A DNA stretch of 36,608 nt, taken from the NCBI GenBank assembly GCA_002716625.1, contig PBAS01000042.1, forward strand, positions 1 to 36,608. The letters are read 5' to 3'. This DNA comes from Phycisphaeraceae bacterium (GTDB taxonomy: Bacteria > Planctomycetota > Phycisphaerae > Phycisphaerales > Phycisphaeraceae). Position numbers and translations under genes: made by a program. Below are positions 24,921-33,985 of this stretch, in pieces (positions within the stretch are counted from its first letter, which is position 1; every line of letters starts with the position of its first letter). The notes beneath the pieces were generated by a model that was not told the DNA's origin, searched no databases, and worked only from the letters and a program-made list of their open reading frames with translations.

Positions 24921-26504
24921 ATGGCATTACACGGTAAGAATTTTATTGCTGGCCAGCATTCAGCAGATGGGAACCAGAACTTCAATGCGATCAATCCGGC
25001 GATCGGCAAGACGATTGATCCGCTTTTTATGGAGGCGACGGATCAGGAAGTCGACACTGCTTTGTCACAGGCCGATGCAGCATATGATCAAATCACTGAT
25101 CTAACTCCCGCACAACGAGCAGACTTTCTGGATGCTATTGCCATACAGATCGAGGCGCTGGGTGATGACCTCATTGACCGGGCATCTGCAGAAACTGCCC
25201 TGCCCGCTGCGCGGTTGACCGGCGAACGTGGACGAACGATGAACCAGTTAAACCAGTTTGCCCAACTCGTACGCGAAGGATCTTGGGTCGAAGCACGAAT
25301 TGACCATGCAATACCTGACCGCCAACCGCTTCCCAAAGTCGATGTACGACGTATGCTGGTGCCAATCGGACCGGTGGTGGTATTTGGCGCCAGTAATTTT
25401 CCGCTAGCATTTTCCGTTGCAGGCGGCGATACCGCCTCTGCACTGGCTGCTGGCTGCCCCGTGATCATCAAGGCTCATCCAGCCCACCCAGGCACCTGTG
25501 AACTGATCGCGATGGCCATCGAACGTGCAATTGAACGGACAAAAGTTCCTCCGGCAATATTCTCGATGGTCCACGGACAGGGCCCCGAGGTGGGCATGGC
25601 CATGGTCAAACACCCACTCACCAAAGCCATTGGGTTCACCGGTTCACTTGCCGCAGGCCGAGCCATCTATAACGCTGCGGCGGCCCGGCCAGAACCAATC
25701 CCAGTTTACGCTGAAATGGGCAGTGCCAACCCAATCTTTGTCCTACCTTCGGCGGTTACTGATCGAGGGAAACAGATTGCCGAAGCCTTGTACCAATCGG
25801 TGACACTTGGGGTTGGCCAGTTCTGCACCAATCCAGGGCTGGTATTGGGGCTGCGTGACAAACCATTCGATCAATTCATTGATCTCTGTTCCCAACACTT
25901 TGCATCGGCTGCCACGGGCACCATGTTGCATCCAGGCATTGGCAGGAACTACCAGTCCCGCATGAACAAGATAAAAGATACAAGTGGCGTTGATCTTCGT
26001 GCACAATCCCTGGAAAAACAATCGCCAACCACCACCTGTGGACCTGCAGGGTTATTTGTTAGTGACGCAACGACCTTCCTGTCTAATTCAGATTTAAGCG
26101 AAGAGATCTTCGGACCATCAACCATTGCCATCGCCTGCAATGACATTGAGCAACTTTATGAATCCGCACATCACCTGCCTGGGCAATTGACCATCACCAT
26201 CCACGGCACCGAGCAGGATCTTGAGGAATTTGACTCGCTGATCGCCATCCTGCAACGCAAGGCAGGCCGATTGGTATTTAATGGTTTCCCCACTGGTGTC
26301 GAGGTCTGCCCCTCAATGCATCACGGCGGTCCCTATCCAGCCACAACTGATGCAAGAACCACCTCCGTCGGCACTGCAGCCATCCAAAGATTTTCTCGCC
26401 CAGTCTGCTATCAACAATTTCCCCAGTCAGCGTTACCTGTACAACTTAGGGATCATAATGAAATGGAGATCATGCGATTGGTCGACGGTAAATGGACCAA
26501 ATAA
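24921..26504 (+). CDS. Alpha-ketoglutarate semialdehyde dehydrogenase (ALDH superfamily)
   Basis: The enzyme oxidises 2,5-dioxopentanoate to 2-oxoglutarate with NAD(P). The 527 residues fit the KGSADH subfamily of aldehyde dehydrogenases, with the hallmark GASNFPLAFSVAGGDTASALAAGCPVIIKAHPAHP (split over about 156-190), the general base Glu265 in YAEMGSANP and the nucleophile Cys302 in GVGQFCTNPG. The C-terminal NGFPTGVEVCPSMHHGGPYPATTD is also typical of this subgroup. AAAGAAAG lies just before the ATG. Together with the preceding FAH-family gene it forms the last two steps of an oxidative pentose/uronate route into the TCA cycle. Earlier steps of that route are not in this window. Confidence 0.9.
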   Translation: MALHGKNFIAGQHSADGNQNFNAINPAIGKTIDPLFMEATDQEVDTALSQADAAYDQITDLTPAQRADFLDAIAIQIEALGDDLIDRASAETALPAARLTGERGRTMNQLNQFAQLVREGSWVEARIDHAIPDRQPLPKVDVRRMLVPIGPVVVFGASNFPLAFSVAGGDTASALAAGCPVIIKAHPAHPGTCELIAMAIERAIERTKVPPAIFSMVHGQGPEVGMAMVKHPLTKAIGFTGSLAAGRAIYNAAAARPEPIPVYAEMGSANPIFVLPSAVTDRGKQIAEALYQSVTLGVGQFCTNPGLVLGLRDKPFDQFIDLCSQHFASAATGTMLHPGIGRNYQSRMNKIKDTSGVDLRAQSLEKQSPTTTCGPAGLFVSDATTFLSNSDLSEEIFGPSTIAIACNDIEQLYESAHHLPGQLTITIHGTEQDLEEFDSLIAILQRKAGRLVFNGFPTGVEVCPSMHHGGPYPATTDARTTSVGTAAIQRFSRPVCYQQFPQSALPVQLRDHNEMEIMRLVDGKWTK

Positions 26505-26559
26505 TCAATGCCAACGCCAGTAACATAGAACGACTAGACGGAATTCACCTTGCCACTGC

Positions 26560-27864
26560 CTAGCCGGAAACCATGGTTTGAATTGAACGATAGATCTTGT
26601 CTGCCGCAACCCATGCGAAAAATACAAGTGTTGCCAGAAGTACCAGCACTGTCATTACTCGATTACGCTGAGCCCGTCCCACCCAATCAGCGCGACCATT
26701 AAGAACCAACAACGCCATGGCCAATAACGGCATGAAAAACGCACCAATAATCGCATAAATCTTCTGAATCTGTGAAAAATCAATAGCTCGAATCACACCG
26801 GCCATTGGCACAACCGCAATAAGAATCAAGTAAAGCCGATACATACCGCGGTGGGTATCAATCGCAACTGGTTGTGCTGGTGGACCTTCACCACGACTTT
26901 GCCTGCCAGTCATCGAAATGAAATCAGCAAAGATATAGGGAACAGCCTGCCAGACACCGAGCAAACTACTGAACAAAGCACCCCATGCACCGACTAGAAA
27001 AACCCACCTTCCCGCTGGCCCCAGGGTCTCACTAAGCCGATCGGCAAGTACCACAACCAAATTTGCGCCCTTGCCATCGAGTGAATCTACCTTGCTGCCA
27101 ATAATCACCATGGCTATCCCAAAGACCGCTGTTGCTGCATATGCAACAGCCAGATCTATACGGCATATCCGCAGATGCGCCTCCCCACTACGATTCTTTT
27201 CGCGAATCCAATACCCATAACAAAGCACCGTCAGCGTACCACCAACCCCGCCCATCAACGCCACCGTCCACCCCAGCCCCTGCCCCGTTACATCTGGAAT
27301 CTTCGGATACACCAACCCTTTTAAGACCGCCAACCAGTCAGGCTGAACAAGGCATGCAGTCGCCAGCACCGTCACAAACATAAAGGCGATGCATACACGC
27401 ATCACCTTTTCAAAAACCTTAAAACCACCACGAACGACCAGAACGACACCAATGACACTATGAAGGACCCCAAAGACTTCCTTGCCACGATCGGGGTCAT
27501 CGAACACCGGTATCATTGCATGCGTGGCCACACCACACGCGCTCATGAGTGCTGAACCTACAAAGAAACTCCAAAGAAGTAGGTAAGGAAGAAATATGTA
27601 CTTAACGCCTTTACCTAAACGATACACCGCACCTTCAAGCAGTGTCTGGCCTGTCGCCAGTTGATATCGCGCCAATCCCTCAGTAAGAAAGTATTTCAAA
27701 AATGCACCCAGCAACACTGCCCAAAGAACGGTCACCCCAAGTTGACTGCCCGTCAAACCCGCGGTTGCCAAATCACCGGCCCCCACACCGGTGGCCGCCA
27801 CAAGCAGACCAGGGCTAATAATCGCCAACAATCCCAGTTGTCGAGAAGAGCCGCTCTGGCCCAT
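26560..27864 (-). CDS. Nramp-superfamily transporter lacking the canonical metal-binding motifs
   Basis: The 434-residue product has about 11 transmembrane helices and aligns by pattern with Nramp divalent metal transporters: helix 1 SPGLLVAATGVGAGDLATAG, helix 2 LGVTVLWAVLLGAFLKYFL, then EGLARYQLATGQTLLEG. In classical Nramp proteins helix 1 carries DPGN, and helix 6 carries MPH, as the metal ligands. Here the equivalents read GAGD and GGVGGTLTVLCYGYW, without the Met-Pro-His. Transport of manganese or iron by the classical mechanism is therefore doubtful, and another ion or an amine-like substrate is possible. It ends 55 bases from the convergent dehydrogenase gene. Confidence 0.82.
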   Translation of the reverse strand: MGQSGSSRQLGLLAIISPGLLVAATGVGAGDLATAGLTGSQLGVTVLWAVLLGAFLKYFLTEGLARYQLATGQTLLEGAVYRLGKGVKYIFLPYLLLWSFFVGSALMSACGVATHAMIPVFDDPDRGKEVFGVLHSVIGVVLVVRGGFKVFEKVMRVCIAFMFVTVLATACLVQPDWLAVLKGLVYPKIPDVTGQGLGWTVALMGGVGGTLTVLCYGYWIREKNRSGEAHLRICRIDLAVAYAATAVFGIAMVIIGSKVDSLDGKGANLVVVLADRLSETLGPAGRWVFLVGAWGALFSSLLGVWQAVPYIFADFISMTGRQSRGEGPPAQPVAIDTHRGMYRLYLILIAVVPMAGVIRAIDFSQIQKIYAIIGAFFMPLLAMALLVLNGRADWVGRAQRNRVMTVLVLLATLVFFAWVAADKIYRSIQTMVSG

Positions 27865-28058
27865 AACGCAGTCCCGTCAAGAAAACAAAACACACATAGG
27901 TCGATATCTGAAATTCATGATTTTCCCCCTTTTTTTTCCACCACTCGTTCCCGGACCACTATAAGAAACCCGCCTATCCTTAACCTTGAATTGCCGACGC
28001 GAAAAAAGGGTTGACACCGATACATGGAAACCATACTCCAGCACTGCACATCTGAAAC

Positions 28059-29507
28059 CTAAACCAGCACAGAACTGCCCGGATCAATGTTTCCCGGCAA
28101 TACAAGTTCATCAAGATCACTTTGCTCAACAGCCGTTGACGCCCTTATCTCAAGTACCGCGTTGACATGACCATTTCCATCACGGGGAACAGTCACACCT
28201 TTTGCCTCAAGCCACCTACAGGCCCGTTCGACCTGCAGGACCTGGCTTGTTGACAGGCAGTCCTCGACTCCCGGACCATTGCAGTTCTTGATTGGTGCAA
28301 ACTCCTCGAGTCGATCGGTCTGGTAGACAATCGAAGTCTTACACATCGGCAACGCATCGAAGACGAACATCTCGAGTTTAACCGCGTTGGGTGCTTGTGG
28401 CTCAATCAATACCTGAGCATGGGGGTCATACTCGGAAACTTTCTTTTCAGCACGGTGAAAGGGAAGACCAAATTGACCTGATTCGGTTCCTCGGCTCAAC
28501 GATTCCACATAATCCGACCGGATCATATGAATCGCAATTGAACCGGCACCAAACCGTAGTTCACCATTTTCCAACCGTTGCTCAGCCAGTTCCACCGGCA
28601 GGTCACTGTACTCGATAACAGTCACCTTCCCGTCCACAAGACAAAACACACCCACCCGTTCCTGTGGATTGGCTTTTGTCACCATTTTTGATGACATCTG
28701 GGCACCGTCCAGGCAATGCAACCCGATGAAGAGGGGGTCGATCACACGCACGAGCGGATTATCAACCTGTGTATAACTGATCTGCTCAACGCCTTGGTTT
28801 TGCATGTCCGCCAATGTACCACTCGTGTAAAGCGCCTTGAGTGATCCGCCATGACCATTGGGGGACAGGGCCAAACTGTCAGGACCTGACATCAGGACCT
28901 TGCCACTGGATATCTTAAAAGCCGGAACCATCTCTTGGGCAAAGAACTGGATCTGGTCAGGCTTTAATCCAAAGTATTCATGCCGCTCGAAAACTGCGCG
29001 GGTATCTTCATGGTTCATCGTGCTGGTCATGATGTACCACAGCATCCGGCAACTGTATTTTTCCTGGACCTTACCGATGAATTCCGCCAAGCAACCAAAC
29101 AGGGGGGTCTGGCGGATTGGCGTTGCAGGGAACCCACCTTTGGGCCCGTTCCAACCAAGTCGCGTCCCTTGTCCACCGGCAACGGTAAAAACCGCAACTT
29201 TTTCGTCACTGACCAACTGCCGACCCAATTGTTCGGCCTGGCAATACTTATCTTGTAAAGCTTCCGTAGGAATATTCGGATACCAAGGCGCCGGCTCGAT
29301 GTTGCTCGGCAATTTGACGACAGGTTTTGACCTAACGTGCGTCTTGACCATCCGACCTACTGCCGGCCAATCGACCGACTCGATTTGCTCTAGAAGATCA
29401 TTTCGCTGGTCATCTTCAAGCTTGTCGTAATGATCAAGAAGATGATCCTGGTCAACGTCACAAAGCGAGCGCTGGGCCCGTGTGTAGCGATCTGCAAGTG
29501 AAAGCAT
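28059..29507 (-). CDS. UDPGP-type UDP-sugar pyrophosphorylase (UAP1-like)
   Basis: This nucleotidyltransferase makes UDP-N-acetylhexosamine or UDP-glucose from UTP and the sugar 1-phosphate. The 482-residue product follows the eukaryote-type UDPGP/UAP family rather than bacterial GlmU. It has the nucleotide loop GGQGTRLG at 111-118 followed by GPKGGFP, then MTSTMNHEDT, FFAQEMVPAF, SPNGHGGSLKAL, QVDNPLVRVIDPLFIGLH, VIEYSDLP and FHRAEKKV. The ATG overlaps the stop of the upstream gene by one base (TAATG), so translation is coupled. It is the last gene of a five-gene run. N-acetylglucosamine-1-phosphate is the likeliest substrate, by family resemblance. Confidence 0.88.
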   Translation of the reverse strand: MLSLADRYTRAQRSLCDVDQDHLLDHYDKLEDDQRNDLLEQIESVDWPAVGRMVKTHVRSKPVVKLPSNIEPAPWYPNIPTEALQDKYCQAEQLGRQLVSDEKVAVFTVAGGQGTRLGWNGPKGGFPATPIRQTPLFGCLAEFIGKVQEKYSCRMLWYIMTSTMNHEDTRAVFERHEYFGLKPDQIQFFAQEMVPAFKISSGKVLMSGPDSLALSPNGHGGSLKALYTSGTLADMQNQGVEQISYTQVDNPLVRVIDPLFIGLHCLDGAQMSSKMVTKANPQERVGVFCLVDGKVTVIEYSDLPVELAEQRLENGELRFGAGSIAIHMIRSDYVESLSRGTESGQFGLPFHRAEKKVSEYDPHAQVLIEPQAPNAVKLEMFVFDALPMCKTSIVYQTDRLEEFAPIKNCNGPGVEDCLSTSQVLQVERACRWLEAKGVTVPRDGNGHVNAVLEIRASTAVEQSDLDELVLPGNIDPGSSVLV

Positions 29508-30523
29508 TAAACCGATATATCCTTCGATTTGGCGACCAATCCGTCACGTGCTTGTGCGATCCATAACGCAAATTGGAACCCTACATTGGCTTGAAGTTCC
29601 CAAGGGTCGGGAGGATAGGTTGGCCAGAACTCCGGATAGTGGAAACCGCCATCCGGTTGCTGAACGGTCGCAAGGTGGTCGGCCATGCGACAAGCATCCT
29701 CAAGGTACCTTGGATCATCCGTGGTGGTATACAGTGTTGATGCAGCCCATGCCATCTTGTGACCAGTGGTATTGGCCCATAAGCCAGGCGCACCAATCAC
29801 CGTTCGCCGATATATGGCCAGTGCAAAATCAAGCAACCTCTGGCGGCCACTAACACTGTAGGCACGCACCAGCGCCATCACCCATAACCCTATCTTGTAA
29901 TAGTGCTGTTCCGATTCGCTCAAGCACAGGGTGTGTGCTGCGTTCTCATCGTCCTTTACCAGACCCCCGGAATCTGCCCAAGAAGTATAGATCACCCTCT
30001 CCGGCGCCGACTGAACTTCGTAAAGTTCCACCAGGAACTCAGCACCTCGCACCGATGGTTCCACTCTTCCCGCGCAAGCCAGGGCAAAAACAGCCATGGC
30101 TGTTGAATCAAAATCCACATAACCCTTCTGGCGATCACGGGCATGGTTATTGCCAAAGAAACTTCCCGTCGATGGGCATTGATATGACACGATGAAATCC
30201 GCCAACACATTGACCATTTTCAATGAACCGCCTAGTACAGCACCCCAAAGCAGCCAGGCAGGCATATAGGGCAGCATGTTCTTGCGCATATCTGACTGAA
30301 TCACGCCCCCATCATCAGTGATGTAGCGCTGGTGAATATGTCGTAAGGCACGAGAGGCCATGTCAAACCGGCCCATATAGGTCGCATAAGGTGGGATCGA
30401 GAAATAACCCACGCAAGTTGCGGGCTGCACCCAACATCCGTCATCAGCCAAATTTTTATCGACCCATTGGTCGAAACGGACCAAACAGGTATTGTAAACC
30501 TGTAATCGCTTTTCGTCGGTCAT
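29507..30523 (-). CDS. Alpha/alpha-toroid protein, possible glycosidase or cyclase fold
   Basis: The 338-residue soluble protein is rich in Trp and Tyr, with repeated helix-hairpin units that end in turn motifs: DDGCWVQPATC, ITDDGGVIQSDM, SYQCPSTGSFFG, DDPRYLEDACRMADHLATV and QQPDGGFHYPEFW. This is the look of (alpha/alpha)6 barrels such as glycoside hydrolases, epimerases or squalene-cyclase-like toroids. No catalytic signature was recognised, so the activity is open. It overlaps the UDP-sugar pyrophosphorylase start by one base and lies 34 bases downstream of the aldolase gene. A role in handling a sugar or glycan linked to UDP-sugar synthesis is a fair inference. Confidence 0.72.
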   Translation of the reverse strand: MTDEKRLQVYNTCLVRFDQWVDKNLADDGCWVQPATCVGYFSIPPYATYMGRFDMASRALRHIHQRYITDDGGVIQSDMRKNMLPYMPAWLLWGAVLGGSLKMVNVLADFIVSYQCPSTGSFFGNNHARDRQKGYVDFDSTAMAVFALACAGRVEPSVRGAEFLVELYEVQSAPERVIYTSWADSGGLVKDDENAAHTLCLSESEQHYYKIGLWVMALVRAYSVSGRQRLLDFALAIYRRTVIGAPGLWANTTGHKMAWAASTLYTTTDDPRYLEDACRMADHLATVQQPDGGFHYPEFWPTYPPDPWELQANVGFQFALWIAQARDGLVAKSKDISV

Positions 30524-30557
30524 CTACCAACTCCTAATCTTCGTAGCCCATGGGGTA

Positions 30558-31349
30558 TCATGATCCCGTTTCGCCACGCAATTGCCCCAGCCCCTCATTG
30601 ATTTGCGGAATGACCTGTGTCCTGAACACGGCATCCGTCACATGACTGATCAAGTGGAATCCCGCCTCTTTGGCCCTCTGGGCCTGCTCTGTTCCAAGCA
30701 CGACAATAGCCGCGAGTTTCCCCATATCCTGGCAGGTACCCACCACGCGTTTTACCGCTTCCAGAAATGGTGGGTGCGACCAAGCGGTTGCGATGGGCCA
30801 ACCACAACTCAAACTTAGATCACCTGGTCCAAGCAGAACACCACTGACACCATCCTGTTTCACAATGGCTTCTGCGTTCTCAAGCCCCTTCTTCGATTCG
30901 ATCTGTGGCAAAAGGATCAGATGATCATTGATATTCGCGTGGTAATCATCATAGAGAATGGCCCGAATCGTGCCGGCATAGGACCGATCCCCCTTTGGCG
31001 GATAATAGGCCATTGCCACCAATGCCCGGGCTTCCTCTGCTGATTCCACACAGGGAACAACCACACCAACGTAACCGGCATCCAATGACTGCTCGAACCA
31101 ATGTTTATCGGCGGTGGGAATACGGACAAAGGCCGTGGTCATCGGATTGGCAGCTGCCATGGCACGAATCAGATGCGATGAATCGTGGGGACTAATTGCA
31201 CCATGCTGTAGATCCACCGCCATAAAATCTAGTTCGCAACTTCCCACCACCAATTCAACCGCCAAAGGGCTGTTAAGAAAAAAAAGCCCACCGTATGCAG
31301 GCCATGAGTTGATCGCCATTCGTTCATGAATTCGAGTTTTCAGTTTCAT
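30558..31349 (-). CDS. HpcH/HpaI family aldolase
   Basis: This class II, metal-dependent aldolase family cleaves 4-hydroxy-2-oxo acids to pyruvate plus an aldehyde. The best-known members act on 4-hydroxy-2-oxoheptanedioate, 2-keto-3-deoxy-L-rhamnonate and 2-dehydro-3-deoxygalactarate. The 263-residue product shows the family's features: the opening AAYGG-like WPAYGGLFFLNSPLAVELV, FMAVDLQHGAISP with the conserved catalytic-type His, TAFVRIPTADKHWFEQSLDAGYVGVVVPCVES, the metal-binding QIESKKGLENAEAI (Glu) and GVLLGPGDLSLSCG (Asp). The usual conserved DxEHG here reads DLQHG. It sits in the same-strand run from rsmE to the UDP-sugar pyrophosphorylase. The substrate is not determined. Confidence 0.88.
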   Translation of the reverse strand: MKLKTRIHERMAINSWPAYGGLFFLNSPLAVELVVGSCELDFMAVDLQHGAISPHDSSHLIRAMAAANPMTTAFVRIPTADKHWFEQSLDAGYVGVVVPCVESAEEARALVAMAYYPPKGDRSYAGTIRAILYDDYHANINDHLILLPQIESKKGLENAEAIVKQDGVSGVLLGPGDLSLSCGWPIATAWSHPPFLEAVKRVVGTCQDMGKLAAIVVLGTEQAQRAKEAGFHLISHVTDAVFRTQVIPQINEGLGQLRGETGS

Positions 31350-31390
31350 TAGTGATCTCTATATTTCTTGACAAACAATTGATGACGCCG

Positions 31391-32116
31391 TCAAACAGGG
31401 CCGGCGCTCTGCCATACCGCCTTGCCGACAAAAAATGGTCCGAGATGATCAAGGTATTGTGACGTCTGCTTGGTCCTGCGCATGGTCTGCACAATCGCGG
31501 ATAATGGGTAGAGCTCTTGCCCTGTCAGACCAATCACGAAATCGTTGTCGTTCGTATCCAGACCGTGGCAGGCAAGCCGGATATCGTGCGCATAGTCAGC
31601 CTCACCGAACGCTCGACCTATATTCCCATGCTCCATGAGAATCTGGCGTTGTTCTCGCGTTGTTAGTTGCGCAAATCCGCCACTTCGCCGAAGTGGATAC
31701 CAAACCGCCCAAGGCCATTGGGGGTTTAACGCCGATCGCCGTGGTCGCGTAAACAACGCCTCTTCCAAGTCAGGTTCATACCCAATGGAATAGGTGCGGC
31801 CCGTCATGGTGTACAAAGATTTGGAATCAAGTTCTGCAAAGGGACTTATATTTAAAAACCGCCGTAACGCCGTCACAAACGTGTCTGGTGTTTCACTGAT
31901 CGTCAACAAGCCCACACCCTGATGATCGTTCATATCATGGTAAAGAGCGCCCTCAAGTTGCGATGCCTCCAGCGCATCAACCAATTGACGTGGTTCCCGA
32001 CAACCACCAAAGACACGCAACTGCATAAACAGCCTGCGGTCTGACTCCTGTGGCTTACCCCCAAGGGGAGCACCCCGTTCGTTGATATTGGGTTTAGAGG
32101 TTGCGGCCCGCTGCAT
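31391..32116 (-). CDS. Chlorite dismutase/HemQ-superfamily haem protein
   Basis: Members of this superfamily either decompose chlorite or decarboxylate coproheme III to haem (HemQ, also called ChdC). The 241-residue product has a ferredoxin-like beta-alpha pattern in its first half and a recognisable C-terminal half. That half contains VWYPLRRSGGFAQL, the proximal haem-ligand candidate His163 in LMEHGNIGRAFG, then IRLACHGLDTNDNDFVIGLTG, MRRTKQTSQYLDHLGPFFVG. A chlorite-degrading role would need a distal Arg that I could not place with confidence. Given the phylum, coproheme decarboxylation is the likelier role but unproven. It lies 29 bases after rsmE and 41 bases before the aldolase gene on the same strand. 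Confidence 0.82.
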   Translation of the reverse strand: MQRAATSKPNINERGAPLGGKPQESDRRLFMQLRVFGGCREPRQLVDALEASQLEGALYHDMNDHQGVGLLTISETPDTFVTALRRFLNISPFAELDSKSLYTMTGRTYSIGYEPDLEEALFTRPRRSALNPQWPWAVWYPLRRSGGFAQLTTREQRQILMEHGNIGRAFGEADYAHDIRLACHGLDTNDNDFVIGLTGQELYPLSAIVQTMRRTKQTSQYLDHLGPFFVGKAVWQSAGPV

Positions 32117-32145
32117 TCATGCAGTGTACAGGCCCCATGTATCGT

Positions 32146-32970
32146 TCACAATGCTTCATGGTGCATCAGTTGAACAATTCCAGCCGCCGCCAATGCAGCA
32201 GTTTCAATCCGCATGACATACGGACCAATATTCCAGAAATCACAACCCTGCTGCTCGGCCATGTCGATCTCTTCATCAGTCCAACCACCTTCCGGACCAA
32301 TTAAAATTAACACCCGCTGCGCATTGCATAGTGCTTGCCCCCGATACGGCACACGTGGTTGAGCTATCAAACGTAGATCATAATTCAGGTGCAATGCATC
32401 CACGAGACTTGTGGTCTCGGCTATCTCCATGAGATGTGCCCGACCACATTGCTTTGCTGATTCAATCACCGCGGTACGTAAACGCAGCAACTTGCCCTGG
32501 CGAGGGTGGACAACACTGCGTGCCGTGCGTAACGGGATAACACGATCAACCCCCAATTGACTTAGACCACTGATCATATCACTGCTACGTGACCCTTTCG
32601 GCAACGAGACAGCCATATCTATTGTCTTGGCTGGCTGGGGAACCTGATGGAACGATACCGGACGAACCCTTCCATTGGTCTCCATTTGTCCACCGACAAC
32701 GATCCCGCAGCCGTCAAACAGTTCGACAGTCTCACCGGGCTTAAGTCGCAAAACATCGAGGGCATGGTGGGCCCGTTGATCATCAAGTTGAACCACCTGA
32801 TCATGGGATTCAACCGAGCCAAGACCGTCTACCCTGGAAAGATCCGAAACGTAAAAGCGGTGCTTCGGCCCCGGTCCGTTTGGTCTCTGGTTCGTTGATG
32901 GTGGCTCTTCAGTCATGTCGGCTTCGGGTCGATAATACAGGGTGAGATACCACTGCTGGGGTCTCATCAT
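32146..32970 (-). CDS. rsmE: 16S rRNA (uracil1498-N3)-methyltransferase RsmE
   Basis: RsmE methylates U1498 in the decoding region of 16S rRNA, using SAM. The protein has the N-terminal PUA-like domain (HRFYVSDLSR..., HHALDVLRLKPGETVELFDG) and the C-terminal SPOUT/trefoil-knot methyltransferase domain. The knot motifs are VLILIGPEGGWTDEEIDMAEQQG and YVMRIETAALAAAGIVQL, both diagnostic. The N-terminus is longer than usual by about 40 residues. A GTG at 32982 is possible, but the ATG at 32970 is preferred, with GAGGGAG about 11 bases upstream. An ATG at 32916 (MTEEPPSTNQ) is another candidate. It is the first gene of the five-gene minus-strand run. Confidence 0.93.
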   Translation of the reverse strand: MMRPQQWYLTLYYRPEADMTEEPPSTNQRPNGPGPKHRFYVSDLSRVDGLGSVESHDQVVQLDDQRAHHALDVLRLKPGETVELFDGCGIVVGGQMETNGRVRPVSFHQVPQPAKTIDMAVSLPKGSRSSDMISGLSQLGVDRVIPLRTARSVVHPRQGKLLRLRTAVIESAKQCGRAHLMEIAETTSLVDALHLNYDLRLIAQPRVPYRGQALCNAQRVLILIGPEGGWTDEEIDMAEQQGCDFWNIGPYVMRIETAALAAAGIVQLMHHEAL

Positions 32971-33046
32971 GGCATAGCTCACTCCCTCAAGCCAGCGCGG
33001 GTGGATCTAGCAGTTAGGTTCCTCCGACTGAGGCAAAGAAGAACCA

Positions 33047-33985
33047 GTGGCCAACCATCACCCTGACACCAACCCACCGAACGATCCTGATATTGGCAAA
33101 AAGCTTGACCTTCTTATTGAGAAGATCAAAGCAGAGAGTCCCAACCTAGTAAATCAAACACTGCCAGAACCCACACCCGCTGGGTCCGAAAACACCGGCT
33201 CTACAGGCATGAACCCATCGGAAAAGCCCGCCAGGACCAAACCACGAAATTCAGCATCCCCAGTGCCGACTTCACAGACCAATGCGGAGAACATGAAATC
33301 CTGTGCTGATACCACCAACCCGCCTCAGTCGAAATCCACCTGTAATAATCATCACGCCACCCCTTCGATGCCAGATATTGAGTTACCAATCAACCCGTTA
33401 CCCAATTCCACAAGCGTACCATTGAACGAACAAAAATCCCCCTCAGGTAAGGACCAGGCACAAATCGAAGCATTGGACGAATTGCTCGCAGATCAGGCCG
33501 AACAGGCAGTACAAGCCGATCAACAAAACGTGTTTATCCAAATGACCGATCCGAACCAGGTCAAAGAATACCCAACCGAACTTGGGGCAGGCCAAGAAGA
33601 AAAAGGCATCAACGGATCCTGCAATTCGCCGCAAGGCACTACCGCCGAAGAGCATGAAAACCAAATAACCGGTCACTTTGAAAACAACACAGAAACTGCA
33701 CAACCTTATCCTGGCGAACTCCATGAAAAAACCGATTGCGATAACTCGGATAACCACCAGGTGCCCACCACGCAGCCGGGGCTCGGGCTCCGCAAGCAAG
33801 GTCACCTAAACGGGATGAAGATGCTGGTCAATCTGACCGCAATCAACCATGCCTGCCAGATGATCAACCAACCTCTGGCTCCGCTGACACCCAGCACGCG
33901 CAACCTCATCGGTATTGTGGGACTTATCACCTTGTTCAACGGATTAATCTGCTGTTTTTACGGTATCGCCAAGATCATTTTCTAA
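33047..33985 (+). CDS. Low-complexity protein with C-terminal membrane anchor
   Basis: The 312-residue product starts at a GTG (33047). Its first 250 residues are polar and disordered-looking, rich in Asn, Pro, Gln, Thr and Glu, with a conserved-looking acidic helix IEALDELLADQAEQAVQADQ around 140-160. A more ordered C-terminal segment follows (MLVNLTAINHACQMINQPLAPL), ending in one transmembrane helix (LIGIVGLITLFNGLICCFYGI). That makes a tail-anchored topology likely. I recall similar acidic-helix plus C-terminal-helix proteins in planctomycetes, but no function. It is divergent from rsmE, with 76 bases between the starts. Confidence 0.7.
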   Translation: MANHHPDTNPPNDPDIGKKLDLLIEKIKAESPNLVNQTLPEPTPAGSENTGSTGMNPSEKPARTKPRNSASPVPTSQTNAENMKSCADTTNPPQSKSTCNNHHATPSMPDIELPINPLPNSTSVPLNEQKSPSGKDQAQIEALDELLADQAEQAVQADQQNVFIQMTDPNQVKEYPTELGAGQEEKGINGSCNSPQGTTAEEHENQITGHFENNTETAQPYPGELHEKTDCDNSDNHQVPTTQPGLGLRKQGHLNGMKMLVNLTAINHACQMINQPLAPLTPSTRNLIGIVGLITLFNGLICCFYGIAKIIF

